A stretch of 64,000 bases of DNA, taken from NCBI GenBank assembly GCA_035530875.1, contig DATKUB010000006.1, positions 16,460 through 80,459 on the forward strand, given 5' to 3'. The position numbers and the translations under genes were made by a program. The stretch comes from JANXYY01 sp035530875 (lineage in GTDB: Bacteria > Actinomycetota > Actinomycetes > Nanopelagicales > Nanopelagicaceae). Shown one piece after another: positions 1-9,190 of the stretch. Position 1 is the first letter of the stretch. Each line of letters begins with the position of its first letter. The notes below the pieces were generated by a model. That model searched no databases. It was not told where the DNA came from and saw nothing but the letters and a program-made list of their open reading frames with translations.

Positions 1-1018
1 CTTTAATGGTTCTGATGGCGCCAATAGCCGCCGCACATGCGATTGGCGATCCGCCATAGGTGCCGCCGAGTCCACCTGCGTGGACGCTATCCATAATTTC
101 GGAGCGCCCGGTGACTGCCGACAGGGGTAATCCGCCAGCGATTCCCTTAGCGGTTGCGATCAAATCGGGGATGATGCCTTCATCTTCGCAAGCGAACATG
201 TCTCCAGTTCTGGCGAAACCAGTCTGAACTTCATCTGCGATAAAGACGATGCCGTTTTCTTTGGCAAAGGCAGCAAGTCCAGGCAAGAAACCTTTTGGCG
301 GAACGATGAAGCCGCCTTCGCCTTGGATTGGTTCAATCACAATTGCCGCTACGTTTTCAGCTCCGATTTCCTTTTCGATCTTGTGGAGCACTTCTGTCAA
401 CGCTTCCTCAGCGCAATTATCGGACGAGCCGAACCAGCGATACGGATAGGCCATTGGCATGCGGTATATCTCGGAGGCAAAGGGACCGAATGAATGCTTG
501 TATGGCATTGATTTCGCGGTCATTGCCATGGTCAGATTCGTGCGCCCATGGTAAGCGTGCTCAAAGACAACGACTGCGTCTCGTTTCGTATAGGCGCGAG
601 CGATCTTCACTGCATTCTCGACAGCTTCAGCGCCCGAATTAAACAGGGCACTTTTCTTGGCGTGATCCCCGGGGGTTAATTCATTGAGCTCTTCGCATAC
701 CTCGACGTAACCTTCGTAAGGGGCGACCATGAAACAGGTATGAGTGAATGACGCGACTTGGTTTTGCACGTTCTTCACCACATGGTCGGCACTGTTTCCA
801 ACATTTACGACCGCAATGCCCGCGCCCATATCGATGATGGAGTTGCCGTCGACATCCACGATCACGCCGCCGCCAGCTGCGCTGACGAACACCGGCATGG
901 CCATACCAAGGCTGGCCGAGACGGCGTTGGTTCGTCGTTCAAGGAGCGCTTTGGATTTTGGTCCCGGAATTTCAGAGACAACTCGACGAACTTGGGGCAG
1001 TGAAGGGCCGCCGCTCAT
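1..1018 (-). CDS. gabT: 4-aminobutyrate aminotransferase (class III), 3' end outside window
   Basis: PLP-dependent class III aminotransferase, probably moving the amino group of GABA to 2-oxoglutarate to give succinate semialdehyde. About 339 N-terminal residues are present; the C-terminal quarter lies beyond the window edge. Reading the minus strand from the ATG at 1018 gives the usual N-terminus (SGGPSLPQVRRVVSEIPGPK), the FNSGAEAVENAVKIAR cofactor segment, IVIEPIQGEGG, and ADEVQTGFARTG followed by the Schiff-base lysine in ATAKGIAGGLPLSAV. The start has a good ribosome site (AGGAG, six bases upstream). It is transcribed away from dxr with about 120 bp between them. Substrate choice within class III (GABA, ornithine or similar) is inferred from the overall GabT-like sequence. 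Confidence 0.9.
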   Translation of the reverse strand, partial: MSGGPSLPQVRRVVSEIPGPKSKALLERRTNAVSASLGMAMPVFVSAAGGGVIVDVDGNSIIDMGAGIAVVNVGNSADHVVKNVQNQVASFTHTCFMVAPYEGYVEVCEELNELTPGDHAKKSALFNSGAEAVENAVKIARAYTKRDAVVVFEHAYHGRTNLTMAMTAKSMPYKHSFGPFASEIYRMPMAYPYRWFGSSDNCAEEALTEVLHKIEKEIGAENVAAIVIEPIQGEGGFIVPPKGFLPGLAAFAKENGIVFIADEVQTGFARTGDMFACEDEGIIPDLIATAKGIAGGLPLSAVTGRSEIMDSVHAGGLGGTYGGSPIACAAAIGAIRTIK

Positions 1019-1141
1019 GATTTCTCCTATAGATCTATTGAACAGGGAAGTAACTTAAAAACCTCCTATAACTTACCGCAGAGGAGCCTTGGCCGAGTTC
1101 TAAATGACTCATGGGCACCTTGACTCTGAGAGGATGGGGCA

Positions 1142-2311
1142 GTGGCAATGACCCGACGACGAATCATCCTGCTTGGATCAACCGGATCTATCGGTAGCCA
1201 GGCGCTAGGCGTCATTGCCGAACATCCCGACCGATTCGAACTTGTGGCAATTTGCGCCCAGGGCACCTCGGCCGATCTGCTGATTTCCCAGGCACTAACC
1301 ACTGGAGTCCAAGTTGTCGGGGTCGCCGATTCCAGAACTGGTGAATTAGTTCGGGCGGCTCTTCCTGGGGTAGAGGTGATTGATGGCGAGGGTGCGGCCG
1401 AAGAGATTGCTTCCCGCCCGGCCGATTTGGTCCTCAATGGGATAACCGGTTCCATTGGCCTTCGTCCAACGATTGCCGCCTTGACGGCGGGATCACTTCT
1501 GGCGCTGGCCAACAAGGAATCGCTCGTTGCCGGCGGGCCACTGGTTAAAGCAGCGGCCCGCCTTGGCCAGATTATTCCGGTCGACTCTGAGCATTCGGCG
1601 CTGGCTCAAGCCCTTAGGGCCGGTAGGGCCAGCGAGGTGAACCGATTGATCCTGACCGCTAGTGGTGGGCCATTTCGGGGCCGGGATCGCAAATCCCTGG
1701 CCAACGTTAAATTAAGCGACGCGCTTGCTCATCCAACCTGGCAGATGGGGCCGGTCGTAACAATAAATTCGGCCACCATGGTCAACAAGGGGCTAGAGCT
1801 GATTGAAGCTCATCTTCTCTTCGACGTTCCCTATGCTCAGATTGAAACAGTGGTCCACCCACAATCGATCGTTCATTCACTGGTTGAGTTTGTGGATGGC
1901 TCAACAATTGCGCAGGCGAGTCCACCCAACATGAGAATCCCAATTGCACTGGCGCTCTCCTGGCCGGAGCGCTTAGCGGAGATCGCCCCGCCGTGCGATT
2001 GGCGGCAAAGTTCTTCTTGGACATTTGAGCCGATCGACCATGAGACCTTTCCAGCAGTGGAAATTGCCAGGCGGGCAGGAGTGGCTGGCGGCGTCGCGCC
2101 AGCGGCCTTCAATGCAGCAAACGAGGAGTGCGTTGCGGCATTTGCTAAGGGGCAGCTTGATTTCCTTGGAATCTCACGGGTAATCGAGCAGATTGTCCAT
2201 TATGTGATTGGACAAGCCAATAGCATTCCTCGTGATGTAGCAGATGTATTGAGCGCCGAGTCCCTCGCTCGCGAGCAGGCACGCAAACTGATCAGCGGAA
2301 TGGCTCGGTGA
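1142..2311 (+). CDS. dxr: 1-deoxy-D-xylulose 5-phosphate reductoisomerase
   Basis: Cytosolic NADPH-dependent enzyme making 2-C-methyl-D-erythritol 4-phosphate, the second step of the MEP isoprenoid pathway. The 389-residue protein has the Rossmann motif LGSTGSIGSQAL at the N-terminus, LANKESLVAGG, the metal/substrate segment PVDSEHSALAQAL, TASGGPFRG, and HPTWQMGPVVTINSATMVNKG. Length is normal. The GTG at 1142 is chosen because an AGAGG sits about 8 bases before it; an ATG two codons later is possible. rseP starts 5 bp after the stop and ispG follows, so two MEP enzymes flank a membrane protease in one likely operon. Confidence 0.96.
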   Translation: MAMTRRRIILLGSTGSIGSQALGVIAEHPDRFELVAICAQGTSADLLISQALTTGVQVVGVADSRTGELVRAALPGVEVIDGEGAAEEIASRPADLVLNGITGSIGLRPTIAALTAGSLLALANKESLVAGGPLVKAAARLGQIIPVDSEHSALAQALRAGRASEVNRLILTASGGPFRGRDRKSLANVKLSDALAHPTWQMGPVVTINSATMVNKGLELIEAHLLFDVPYAQIETVVHPQSIVHSLVEFVDGSTIAQASPPNMRIPIALALSWPERLAEIAPPCDWRQSSSWTFEPIDHETFPAVEIARRAGVAGGVAPAAFNAANEECVAAFAKGQLDFLGISRVIEQIVHYVIGQANSIPRDVADVLSAESLAREQARKLISGMAR

Positions 2312-2316
2312 GGTAG

Positions 2317-3495
2317 ATGAGTTGGATCGGCATTATCGCTTTTGTGGTTGCCTTGGTCGCCTCAGTGATGATTCACGAAGCCGGACATTTTCTGATGGCC
2401 AGGCGCTTTGGCATGAAAGTTACCGAGTTTTTTGTGGGATTTGGCCCCCGACTTTATTCGAGGGTGCGCGGCGAAACAGAGTATGGAGTTAAGGCAATTC
2501 CGGCGGGCGGATACGTCCGAATTATTGGAATGACCCCTTCTGAGCAGATCGCACCCGAGGATGAACCCCGAGCTTTTTATCGAGCAAGCGTCGGTCGTCG
2601 GATAGCAGTTCTTGCAGCGGGATCGATCAGTCACATCGTGCTTGGATTTTTGCTGGTTTATCTACTGCTCGCCGGAGTTGGCGTGAGCGTTCAAACGACG
2701 ACTCTTGGCTCCGTATCTAAGTGCTTGCCGACAAGCACAAATGTTGACTGTACAGCCAGTTCCACGCCATCACCTGCCTTAGCGGCCGGCCTCAAACCCC
2801 AAGACCGGTTAGTTGCGATCAACGGAACCAAGCTGAATTCTTGGTCAGATGCAGTGAAAGTAATTCAGGGCTCTGCGAATAAGCCACTTCAAATTACGAT
2901 AGAGCGCGATCACAAGTTGCTGACGTTAAAGGCAACACCAGCCGAAGTTGCCGGGAAAGGACTTCTTGGAATCACTAGCGAAATTGCCAGCAAACGCGAA
3001 AACCCGGCCGTAGCAGTCAAGGACGCGGCGGGGTCAACCTGGAAAATGGGAAGTCAGAGCATCCTGGCCTTAGTCACCTTGCCGGCGAAAATCCCAGGTC
3101 TTTGGCGCCAAACATTCGATAATCAGCCTCGTGATCTAAATGGGCTGGTTGGCGTAGTTGGTGTTGCGCGCGTTTCTGGGCAGACCTTCTCGGCTCGGGA
3201 CCTGCCCTGGAGTGAGCGAATAGGCACCTTTATTCTCATTCTGGCCAGCCTCAACATCTTTATCGGCATTTTCAACGCGCTCCCGCTTCCGCCCTTAGAC
3301 GGCGGTCATATCGCAGTTGCCCTGGTTGATAAATGGCGAAGCATGAAGGCAAGACGGCGGGGCCTTGCTAGCCCGGCGCCCTTTGACGTCGCCTCATTAA
3401 TTCCCGTTACCTTGGTGGTGCTTGGCCTGTTGGTGAGTTTGTCGCTCCTTCTTTTGGCCGCAGATATCGTCAACCCTGTCCGACTTAACCTCTAG
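2317..3495 (+). CDS. rseP: site-2 intramembrane zinc metalloprotease (M50, RseP/Rip1-like)
   Basis: Membrane-embedded metalloprotease that cuts transmembrane substrates such as anti-sigma factors. The 392-residue protein has the HExxH zinc motif in the first membrane helix (MIHEAGHFLMARRFG, about residues 20-34), a single PDZ region around residues 150-210, and the third zinc ligand motif NALPLPPLDGGH near residue 325. Hydrophobic segments precede and follow the PDZ region. ATG at 2317 is preceded by GAGGTAG. It lies between dxr and ispG, as in many actinobacteria. Its substrates cannot be told from this window; no sigma/anti-sigma pair is adjacent. Confidence 0.93.
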   Translation: MSWIGIIAFVVALVASVMIHEAGHFLMARRFGMKVTEFFVGFGPRLYSRVRGETEYGVKAIPAGGYVRIIGMTPSEQIAPEDEPRAFYRASVGRRIAVLAAGSISHIVLGFLLVYLLLAGVGVSVQTTTLGSVSKCLPTSTNVDCTASSTPSPALAAGLKPQDRLVAINGTKLNSWSDAVKVIQGSANKPLQITIERDHKLLTLKATPAEVAGKGLLGITSEIASKRENPAVAVKDAAGSTWKMGSQSILALVTLPAKIPGLWRQTFDNQPRDLNGLVGVVGVARVSGQTFSARDLPWSERIGTFILILASLNIFIGIFNALPLPPLDGGHIAVALVDKWRSMKARRRGLASPAPFDVASLIPVTLVVLGLLVSLSLLLLAADIVNPVRLNL

Positions 3496-3515
3496 AAGTG
3501 CGAGAAGATTGAGAC

Positions 3516-4670
3516 ATGACCATCAATCTCGGCAGTCCCGCTATTCCACCCCGACCGCTGGCCCTTAGGCGAGTCAGCCGTGAAATAAAGGTCGGCTCAG
3601 TTCTCGTCGGTGGGAATGCACCGGTCAGTGTTCAGTCAATGACCACCACTCTCACTTCTGACGTAAACGCCACCTTGCAGCAGATCGCCGAGTTGACCGC
3701 AACTGGCTGCCAGATTGTGCGCGTTGCCGTACCTAGTCAAGATGATGCCGATGCGCTTGCGATGATTGCAAAGAAATCACAGATTCCGGTGATTGCGGAT
3801 ATCCATTTTCAGCCCAAATATGTTTTTGCGGCCATTGATGCAGGTTGTGCTGCAGTACGCGTCAACCCCGGAAATATAAAGCAGTTTGATGACAAGATAA
3901 AAGAAATTGCAAAAGCAGCGGGCGATGCAAATGTGCCCATTCGAATCGGCGTTAACGCTGGGTCACTTGATGCGCGTTTGCTGGCAAAGTATGGCAAGGC
4001 GACTCCAGAAGCCCTTGTTGAATCGGCACTTTGGGAATGCTCGCTGTTTGAAGAGCACAACTTCCGCGACATCAAGATTTCAGTAAAACATCATGATCCA
4101 GTGGTGATGATCCAGGCTTACCGCCTCCTCGCAGAGCAGTGCGATTACCCGCTCCACTTGGGGGTGACCGAGGCTGGCCCGATCTTCCAAGGCACGATCA
4201 AGTCGGCAGTTGCTTTTGGCGCCCTCCTTGCCGAAGGAATCGGTGACACAATCCGAGTCTCCCTTTCGGCACCACCTGTTGAGGAAGTGAAGGTGGGGAT
4301 CGCAATTTTAGAATCGCTCGGCCTTCGCCAACGCAAACTTGAAATCGTCTCCTGCCCTTCATGCGGCCGGGCTCAAGTCGACGTCTATTCACTGGCTGAA
4401 CGAGTGCAAGCGGGGCTGCAGGGAATGACCGTACCGTTGCGGGTGGCGGTAATGGGATGTGTCGTAAACGGTCCTGGCGAAGCGCGAGAAGCCGATCTCG
4501 GCGTCGCATCTGGAAACGGAAAAGGGCAGATCTTTGTTAAGGGCAAGGTCATAAAGACCGTTCCGGAATCGATGATTGTAGAAACCTTGATCGAAGAGGC
4601 GATGCGCCTGGCCGAAGAAATGGAGTCCGTGGGCATCGAATCTGGTGAGCCGAGCATTAGCGTTCAATGA
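3516..4670 (+). CDS. ispG: 4-hydroxy-3-methylbut-2-enyl diphosphate synthase (flavodoxin/ferredoxin)
   Basis: Penultimate MEP-pathway enzyme, a [4Fe-4S] protein that reductively opens the cyclic diphosphate to HMBPP. The 384 residues comprise an N-terminal TIM-barrel part (PVSVQSMTTTLTSDV, VADIHFQPKYVFAAI, VRVNPGNI) and a C-terminal cluster domain with the ligands in SCPSCGR and MGCVVNGPGEA. There is no inserted middle domain, as is normal for bacteria. The stop overlaps the start of the following acetyltransferase by 4 nt (ATGA), so the two are probably translationally coupled. Confidence 0.96.
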   Translation: MTINLGSPAIPPRPLALRRVSREIKVGSVLVGGNAPVSVQSMTTTLTSDVNATLQQIAELTATGCQIVRVAVPSQDDADALAMIAKKSQIPVIADIHFQPKYVFAAIDAGCAAVRVNPGNIKQFDDKIKEIAKAAGDANVPIRIGVNAGSLDARLLAKYGKATPEALVESALWECSLFEEHNFRDIKISVKHHDPVVMIQAYRLLAEQCDYPLHLGVTEAGPIFQGTIKSAVAFGALLAEGIGDTIRVSLSAPPVEEVKVGIAILESLGLRQRKLEIVSCPSCGRAQVDVYSLAERVQAGLQGMTVPLRVAVMGCVVNGPGEAREADLGVASGNGKGQIFVKGKVIKTVPESMIVETLIEEAMRLAEEMESVGIESGEPSISVQ

Positions 4671-5530
4671 CTTTGCCAGCGCGCCGTCTTGAGTCGCACG
4701 AGAATCTCGGAACTGAGATTCTCGAAATATTGAATCGTGATCCAGTGGTTAACTGTTTTCTTTATTCACGACTCGAACCGTTGTTCCGTAAGCCGTTTAT
4801 TCCAAACCAGTCAGTTAAAGCCCTTATTGGCGGGGAGGTATGGCTCGCAGAGGAGGGTGGAAGTGTCTCCGCTCTCTGTTATGTCGGCGCCAACCTGGTA
4901 CCAACTCCAGCGAATCCGGCGGCGATCGAATCGTTCGCCCGACGAGCTACAAGAGTTGGTCGGAGTTGTTCCTCGCTAGTTGGTCCCAGGGAAACGGTGC
5001 TAAGTCTCTGGGACCAAATCTCGGATTCTTGGGGACCCACCCGAACAGTGCGGGAAAATCAACCGCTCTTAGTGATCGATCATGCTCCCCTTGCCCGGCC
5101 GGACGAGCGAGTACGGCGGGTACAACCGGTGGAGTTGGCACAGTTCCTGCCAGCAAGTATCGCCATGTTCGCCGAAGAGCTTGGGGTTTCGCCAATCGGA
5201 CCAGACGGCGGAGCGCTTTACCGAGCGAAATTAGCAAGTCAAGTATTGGAGGGGCTGGCTTTCGCTATTTTTGAAAACAATGAGGTGATCTTCAAATGCG
5301 AGATTGGTGCGCTTTCGCCGAGCGCCTGCCAAATTCAAGGGGTCTGGACAAAGCCCGAACTTCGCGGTCGAGGAATCGGGACGGCGGGCTTAGCGCGCGT
5401 TGTCGAGTTTGCACTCGAAATAGCGCCGGCGGTATGCCTATATGTGAACGACTTCAACACTGCGGCTCGGCGAAGTTACGACAAGATCGGCTTCCGAGGG
5501 GTCGGTGCCTTTGCATCCGTTCTCTTCTAG
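4667..5530 (+). CDS. GNAT acetyltransferase with N-terminal DUF4081-like domain
   Basis: Predicted N-acetyltransferase of 287 residues. The C-terminal third carries the acetyl-CoA motif (VWTKPELRGRGIGTAGLARVV, the R-x-x-G-x-G pyrophosphate loop) and a typical final strand/helix (CLYVNDFNTAARRSYDKIGFRGVG). The first 150 residues match the helper domain seen in actinobacterial proteins encoded just after ispG (DUF4081 by recollection; no search was run). It overlaps ispG by 4 nt. The substrate is unknown; conserved linkage to ispG is the only hint of role. Confidence 0.8.
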   Translation: MTLPARRLESHENLGTEILEILNRDPVVNCFLYSRLEPLFRKPFIPNQSVKALIGGEVWLAEEGGSVSALCYVGANLVPTPANPAAIESFARRATRVGRSCSSLVGPRETVLSLWDQISDSWGPTRTVRENQPLLVIDHAPLARPDERVRRVQPVELAQFLPASIAMFAEELGVSPIGPDGGALYRAKLASQVLEGLAFAIFENNEVIFKCEIGALSPSACQIQGVWTKPELRGRGIGTAGLARVVEFALEIAPAVCLYVNDFNTAARRSYDKIGFRGVGAFASVLF

Positions 5531-5605
5531 GTAGGATTGCGACGTTGCGAATAAGTGGCCACTCGATTCGAAGAGAATCTAGAAGGAAACAAAGGGGTCT
5601 TGCCT

Positions 5606-7333
5606 GTGTTACGGATGTCATCGCTTTTCCTTCGCACCTTGCGAGAGGATCCGGCCGATGCTGAGGTCGCGAGCCACCGACTCCTAGTCCGCGCGGGGTA
5701 CGTCCGCCGGGTTGCGGCCGGAATCTACTCATGGTTGCCGCTTGGCGTAATGGTTCTTAGGAATGTTGAAAATATTGTTCGCGAAGAGATGGATCGCGCC
5801 GGATTCCAAGAGGTCCACTTTCCGGCATTGCTACCGCGTGAGCCGTATGAGCGCACCAATCGTTGGAATGAATATGGCCCGGACCTTTTCAAACTCAAAG
5901 ACCGAAAAGGCGGAGACTATCTACTAGGCCCCACCCATGAAGAGATGTTCACTCTTATGGTCAAGGGCGAGTACTCCTCATACAAAGATGTACCTCTAGT
6001 GATCTATCAGATTCAGACGAAATATCGCGACGAACCTCGCCCGCGCAGCGGCATCATTCGCGGTCGAGAATTCATCATGAAAGATTCATACTCATTCGAT
6101 ATTGACGATGAAGGCTTAAACCTTTCCTACGAGAGACATCGAGCCGCTTACATCAGCACTTTTGATCGTCTCGGGCTCCACTACTCAATTGTTTCTGCCA
6201 TGTCTGGGGCCATGGGCGGCTCGCACTCTGAAGAGTTCTTGGCACCTTGCGAAACGGGAGAGGACACCTATGTGCTCTGCCCATCTTGCGGATACGCGGC
6301 CAATGTTGAGGCAGTGGCCACCCCGATTACCGAGATCAGGGACATCAGTGAGATTCCCGCGCTCGAGGTGTTGGAAACCCCTAATACGCCCACGATTGAT
6401 TCGCTCGTTTCGATTTTGAATGCCCGTTACGAGGGCGAGTTCAGTGCTGGTGACACTTTGAAAAACATTCTCCTCATGGCCGATAAGGAACCGATTTCGG
6501 TTCTCGTTCCGGGTGATCGCGAAGTGGACTTGAAACGCCTTGAGGCAAATCTTCCAGGCGTCATAGAGCTACGTCTTTTCGACGAGAGCGATTTCGCTGC
6601 GCGACCCAATCTGGTTAAGGGCTACGTAGGCCCACAAGATGCAAAATCTTTTGGGCTGCGTCTTCTGGCCGATCCTCGAGTTGGACCAGGAACAGTTTGG
6701 ATTACCGGGGCAAATCAGAAGGATCGTCATGCTCGTTACGTAGTCTCTGGTAGGGATTTTGAAGTAGACCAATTTGTTGAAGCGGTTGAAATACGAGTCG
6801 GCGATTTCTGCCCAGACTGCAATACGCCAGTAATTATCGATCGTGCCATTGAAATCGGTCACATTTTTCAACTGGGACGCAAATTCGCGCAGGCCTTGGA
6901 CCTAACTGTTCTCGACGCTGAAGGAAAACAACGCGTACTAACGATGGGTTCCTATGGAATCGGCGTCTCTCGCGGTGTCGCGGCGGTTGCTGAGCAGACT
7001 TGCGACTCCCTGGGTCTTTGTTGGCCTCGCGAAGTCGCGCCAGCCGATGTCCACTTGGTCGCCACTGGGAAAGACCAACAACCCTTCGATGCGGCCGAGA
7101 CCCTCGCAACCGAGTTGGAGTCAGCTGGACTTCGGATCCTGCTCGATGACCGTCGAGAGGCAAGCCCAGGCGTCAAATTCAAAGACGCTGAACTCATCGG
7201 CATTCCCACCATCGTCGTAGTCGGAAAAGGACTCGCTAACGGCACCATCGAAGTTCGCAACCGGAAGTCGGGCGTGCGCATCGATGTTCCGGTTGCTGAT
7301 GCGGCGGCGGCCATCATCGCCGCCTGTAGATAG
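5606..7333 (+). CDS. proS: prolyl-tRNA synthetase, bacterial type
   Basis: Class II aminoacyl-tRNA synthetase that charges tRNA-Pro. From the chosen GTG the protein is 575 residues: catalytic core with motif 2 region (QTKYRDEPRPRSGIIRGREF), the GPTHEEMFT segment, a middle insertion/editing domain (about 230-400), motif 3 (GSYGIGVSRGVAA) and the C-terminal anticodon-binding domain (VHLVATGKDQQPF). The frame is open further upstream, but homologues start at L-R-M-S-S-L-F-L. The GTG at 5606 has AAAGGGG about 9 bases ahead, whereas the upstream extension at 5555 has no ribosome site. Confidence 0.95.
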   Translation: MLRMSSLFLRTLREDPADAEVASHRLLVRAGYVRRVAAGIYSWLPLGVMVLRNVENIVREEMDRAGFQEVHFPALLPREPYERTNRWNEYGPDLFKLKDRKGGDYLLGPTHEEMFTLMVKGEYSSYKDVPLVIYQIQTKYRDEPRPRSGIIRGREFIMKDSYSFDIDDEGLNLSYERHRAAYISTFDRLGLHYSIVSAMSGAMGGSHSEEFLAPCETGEDTYVLCPSCGYAANVEAVATPITEIRDISEIPALEVLETPNTPTIDSLVSILNARYEGEFSAGDTLKNILLMADKEPISVLVPGDREVDLKRLEANLPGVIELRLFDESDFAARPNLVKGYVGPQDAKSFGLRLLADPRVGPGTVWITGANQKDRHARYVVSGRDFEVDQFVEAVEIRVGDFCPDCNTPVIIDRAIEIGHIFQLGRKFAQALDLTVLDAEGKQRVLTMGSYGIGVSRGVAAVAEQTCDSLGLCWPREVAPADVHLVATGKDQQPFDAAETLATELESAGLRILLDDRREASPGVKFKDAELIGIPTIVVVGKGLANGTIEVRNRKSGVRIDVPVADAAAAIIAACR

Positions 7334-7340
7334 GCAGAAC

Positions 7341-8114
7341 GTGCACCTTGGGGCGCTCAGCCTGTTTTTCCTCGGGCTGGCATCAGTTAGTGCCGGCTTT
7401 GTAGATGCAATCGCAGGTGGCGGCGGGCTGATCCAGCTACCGGCGCTGCTAATTGCTGGACCCACAACCCCGATTGCCCAAGTTCTCGGCACCAACAAGT
7501 TAGCCTCAATTTTTGGCACCGCCAGCGCAACTCTCGCCTATTCGAGGAAGGCCAGACCCGATCTGGCTACGGCCTTGCCAATGGCGGTCGCTGCCTTCAT
7601 TGGTGCCGCCGGCGGCGCCTCGGTGGCCACTCGAATCCCTACCTCATTTTTCAAACCGGTCATTCTGGTTCTCTTGGTTGTGGTTGGGCTCTACACCTGG
7701 CGAAAGCCCAACTTGGGTGAATTTGAATCTCTCCGCTTCTCTAAGCACCGCCACTCAGCCCTGGCAACTGGGATTGGCCTGGTGATCGGTTTCTACGACG
7801 GGCTATTTGGACCTGGCACGGGCACATTTTTGATCTTTGTTCTGGTTGGGCTGCTCGGTTATGCATTTCTCAAAGCGTCAGCCACCGCCAAGGTGGTAAA
7901 TGTGGGCACCAACGCGGCCGCGCTATTGGTGTTCGGCTATCACGGGGCGATCTTGTTCTCGCTCGGTTTCTACCTAGCCGCCTGCAATGTGTCCGGTTCG
8001 ATCCTCGGGGCGCGATTGGCCATTCGCGGCGGCTCTGCTCTGATTCGCAAGGTTTTTCTTGGCGTGCTTTTTCTACTTGTCCTAAGGCTTGCTTGGGATA
8101 CTTTTCACGGCTAG
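7341..8114 (+). CDS. TSUP-family permease (TauE/SafE-type membrane protein)
   Basis: Integral membrane protein of about 257 residues with roughly eight hydrophobic segments. The diagnostic first helix is GFVDAIAGGGGLIQLPALL and the internal repeat is FYDGLFGPGTGTFLIFVLV. TSUP proteins move small organic or sulfur anions, or act as exporters of sulfonate breakdown products; the substrate here is unknown. The GTG at 7341, just after the proS stop, is preferred because a longer frame would overlap proS by 50 bp. The last 33 bp overlap the convergent DUF4439 gene. Confidence 0.85.
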   Translation: MHLGALSLFFLGLASVSAGFVDAIAGGGGLIQLPALLIAGPTTPIAQVLGTNKLASIFGTASATLAYSRKARPDLATALPMAVAAFIGAAGGASVATRIPTSFFKPVILVLLVVVGLYTWRKPNLGEFESLRFSKHRHSALATGIGLVIGFYDGLFGPGTGTFLIFVLVGLLGYAFLKASATAKVVNVGTNAAALLVFGYHGAILFSLGFYLAACNVSGSILGARLAIRGGSALIRKVFLGVLFLLVLRLAWDTFHG

Positions 8115-8576
8115 TGCAAGCGCGGCTAACCTCGCCTCAACACCAGATAGAAAAACTCGGGCCTCCTCGGCATTTTGAAGCGGGCTATTTGCGTCATAGG
8201 CAGCAAGCGCGCCTACTGGTTTGACCCCAGCTTCTTTGAGGTCGGCAATTAAGTGGTCTCGCTCAACCTCGTGTTCCCGAAGACGCTTGAGTGCGCCAGG
8301 GATCTGGTCCATCGGCAACAAGCTGGCGGCTCGACCGTAGGCCCAGATCGCTGCGTGTTCCCCGGCCAGGTAGTTCTCGATTGAGGCGATGGCCACCGTT
8401 GTCGGGTCTGGTGTCAAGGAGGTGGTGGCGATGCTGGTCGGGGTGGCACCGGTAGTTGTTGCCCCCGGGTTGGTTCCGGCGCACCCGGTCGCTGTAGCGA
8501 AGACGCCAAGCGCGAGCGCTAATCGGGCGAGAAGTGGCAACCCGTTAGTTCTTTGGCGAAGTTGGCGAATATCCAT
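8082..8576 (-). CDS. DUF4439 ferritin-like putative lipoprotein
   Basis: Protein of about 164 residues with a signal sequence ending in a possible lipobox (TATGC), a Thr/Ser/Pro-rich linker, then a four-helix ferritin-like domain (ENYLAGEHAAIWAYGRA, LREHEVERDHLIADL). The E-x-x-x-H and E-x-x-R-D-H spacing resembles ferritin-like iron sites, but metal binding is not proven. The family (DUF4439) is typically encoded next to rimP in actinobacteria, divergently as here. Start is taken at the ATG at 8576, from which the signal peptide begins naturally; a longer open frame has no hydrophobic justification. Confidence 0.75.
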   Translation of the reverse strand: MDIRQLRQRTNGLPLLARLALALGVFATATGCAGTNPGATTTGATPTSIATTSLTPDPTTVAIASIENYLAGEHAAIWAYGRAASLLPMDQIPGALKRLREHEVERDHLIADLKEAGVKPVGALAAYDANSPLQNAEEARVFLSGVEARLAALALAVKSIPSKP

Positions 8577-8707
8577 GTAGGAAAGAATGCCAGTCCGAAG
8601 CGCTACTCTTTGTCGCTCAAGGCATACGATCAAGGTAGTAACAACCCAGAAGTATCCAGACAGATCTAAATGTAGCGAGCGCGCCAAAACTTCACATGGA
8701 GGCAGAT

Positions 8708-9190
8708 ATGCCAGGCAGGTCCGAGACCGCCGATTTGATCGCCTCAGCGCTCGCCCCGTTGCTGGCGACGGAGAAAATTGATCTTGAGTCCCTGGAAATC
8801 ACGCCGGCCGGAAAGCGGCGCGTAATTCGAGTTCTCATTGACAGCGATGGCGGGATTTCCCTGGATCAAGTCGCTGCTGTCTCGAAAGAAGTTTCGGCTG
8901 AACTTGATCGCCTCGATGAGAGCGGGCAGTTAGGTCAGAATCCCTACGTTCTTGAGGTCAGTTCCCCCGGAGTGGATCGCCCACTAACACTTGCCCGGCA
9001 TTGGCGACGAAATATCTCGCGCTTGGTTAAGTGCTCGATGACGGATGGTACGACTCTTCACGGCCGGATTGTCGCTGCAGATGAATTTCAATCAGTCGTA
9101 ATGGTTGATGGGATTGAGAAGTCCATTTTGTATCCAAACGTAAAGAAAGCTCACATTGAGATCGAGTTCAATCGAACGGATGAAAATTAA
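8708..9190 (+). CDS. rimP: ribosome maturation factor RimP
   Basis: Helps 30S subunit maturation. 160 residues with the N-terminal alpha/beta domain (RVLIDSDGGISLDQVAAVSKEVSAELD, LEVSSPGVDRPL) and a C-terminal SH3-like barrel. The ATG at 8708 is chosen over the in-frame ATG at 8696 because GGAGG lies five bases before it, inside the would-be extension. The stop codon is immediately followed by the nusA ATG, so this begins the rimP-nusA-ylxR-infB-rbfA-truB operon. Confidence 0.94.
   Translation: MPGRSETADLIASALAPLLATEKIDLESLEITPAGKRRVIRVLIDSDGGISLDQVAAVSKEVSAELDRLDESGQLGQNPYVLEVSSPGVDRPLTLARHWRRNISRLVKCSMTDGTTLHGRIVAADEFQSVVMVDGIEKSILYPNVKKAHIEIEFNRTDEN

Noticed and set aside
1066..1515. Minus-strand frame opposite the start of dxr
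   Set aside because: Low-information Ser/Thr/Arg-rich translation; antisense to a clear core gene.
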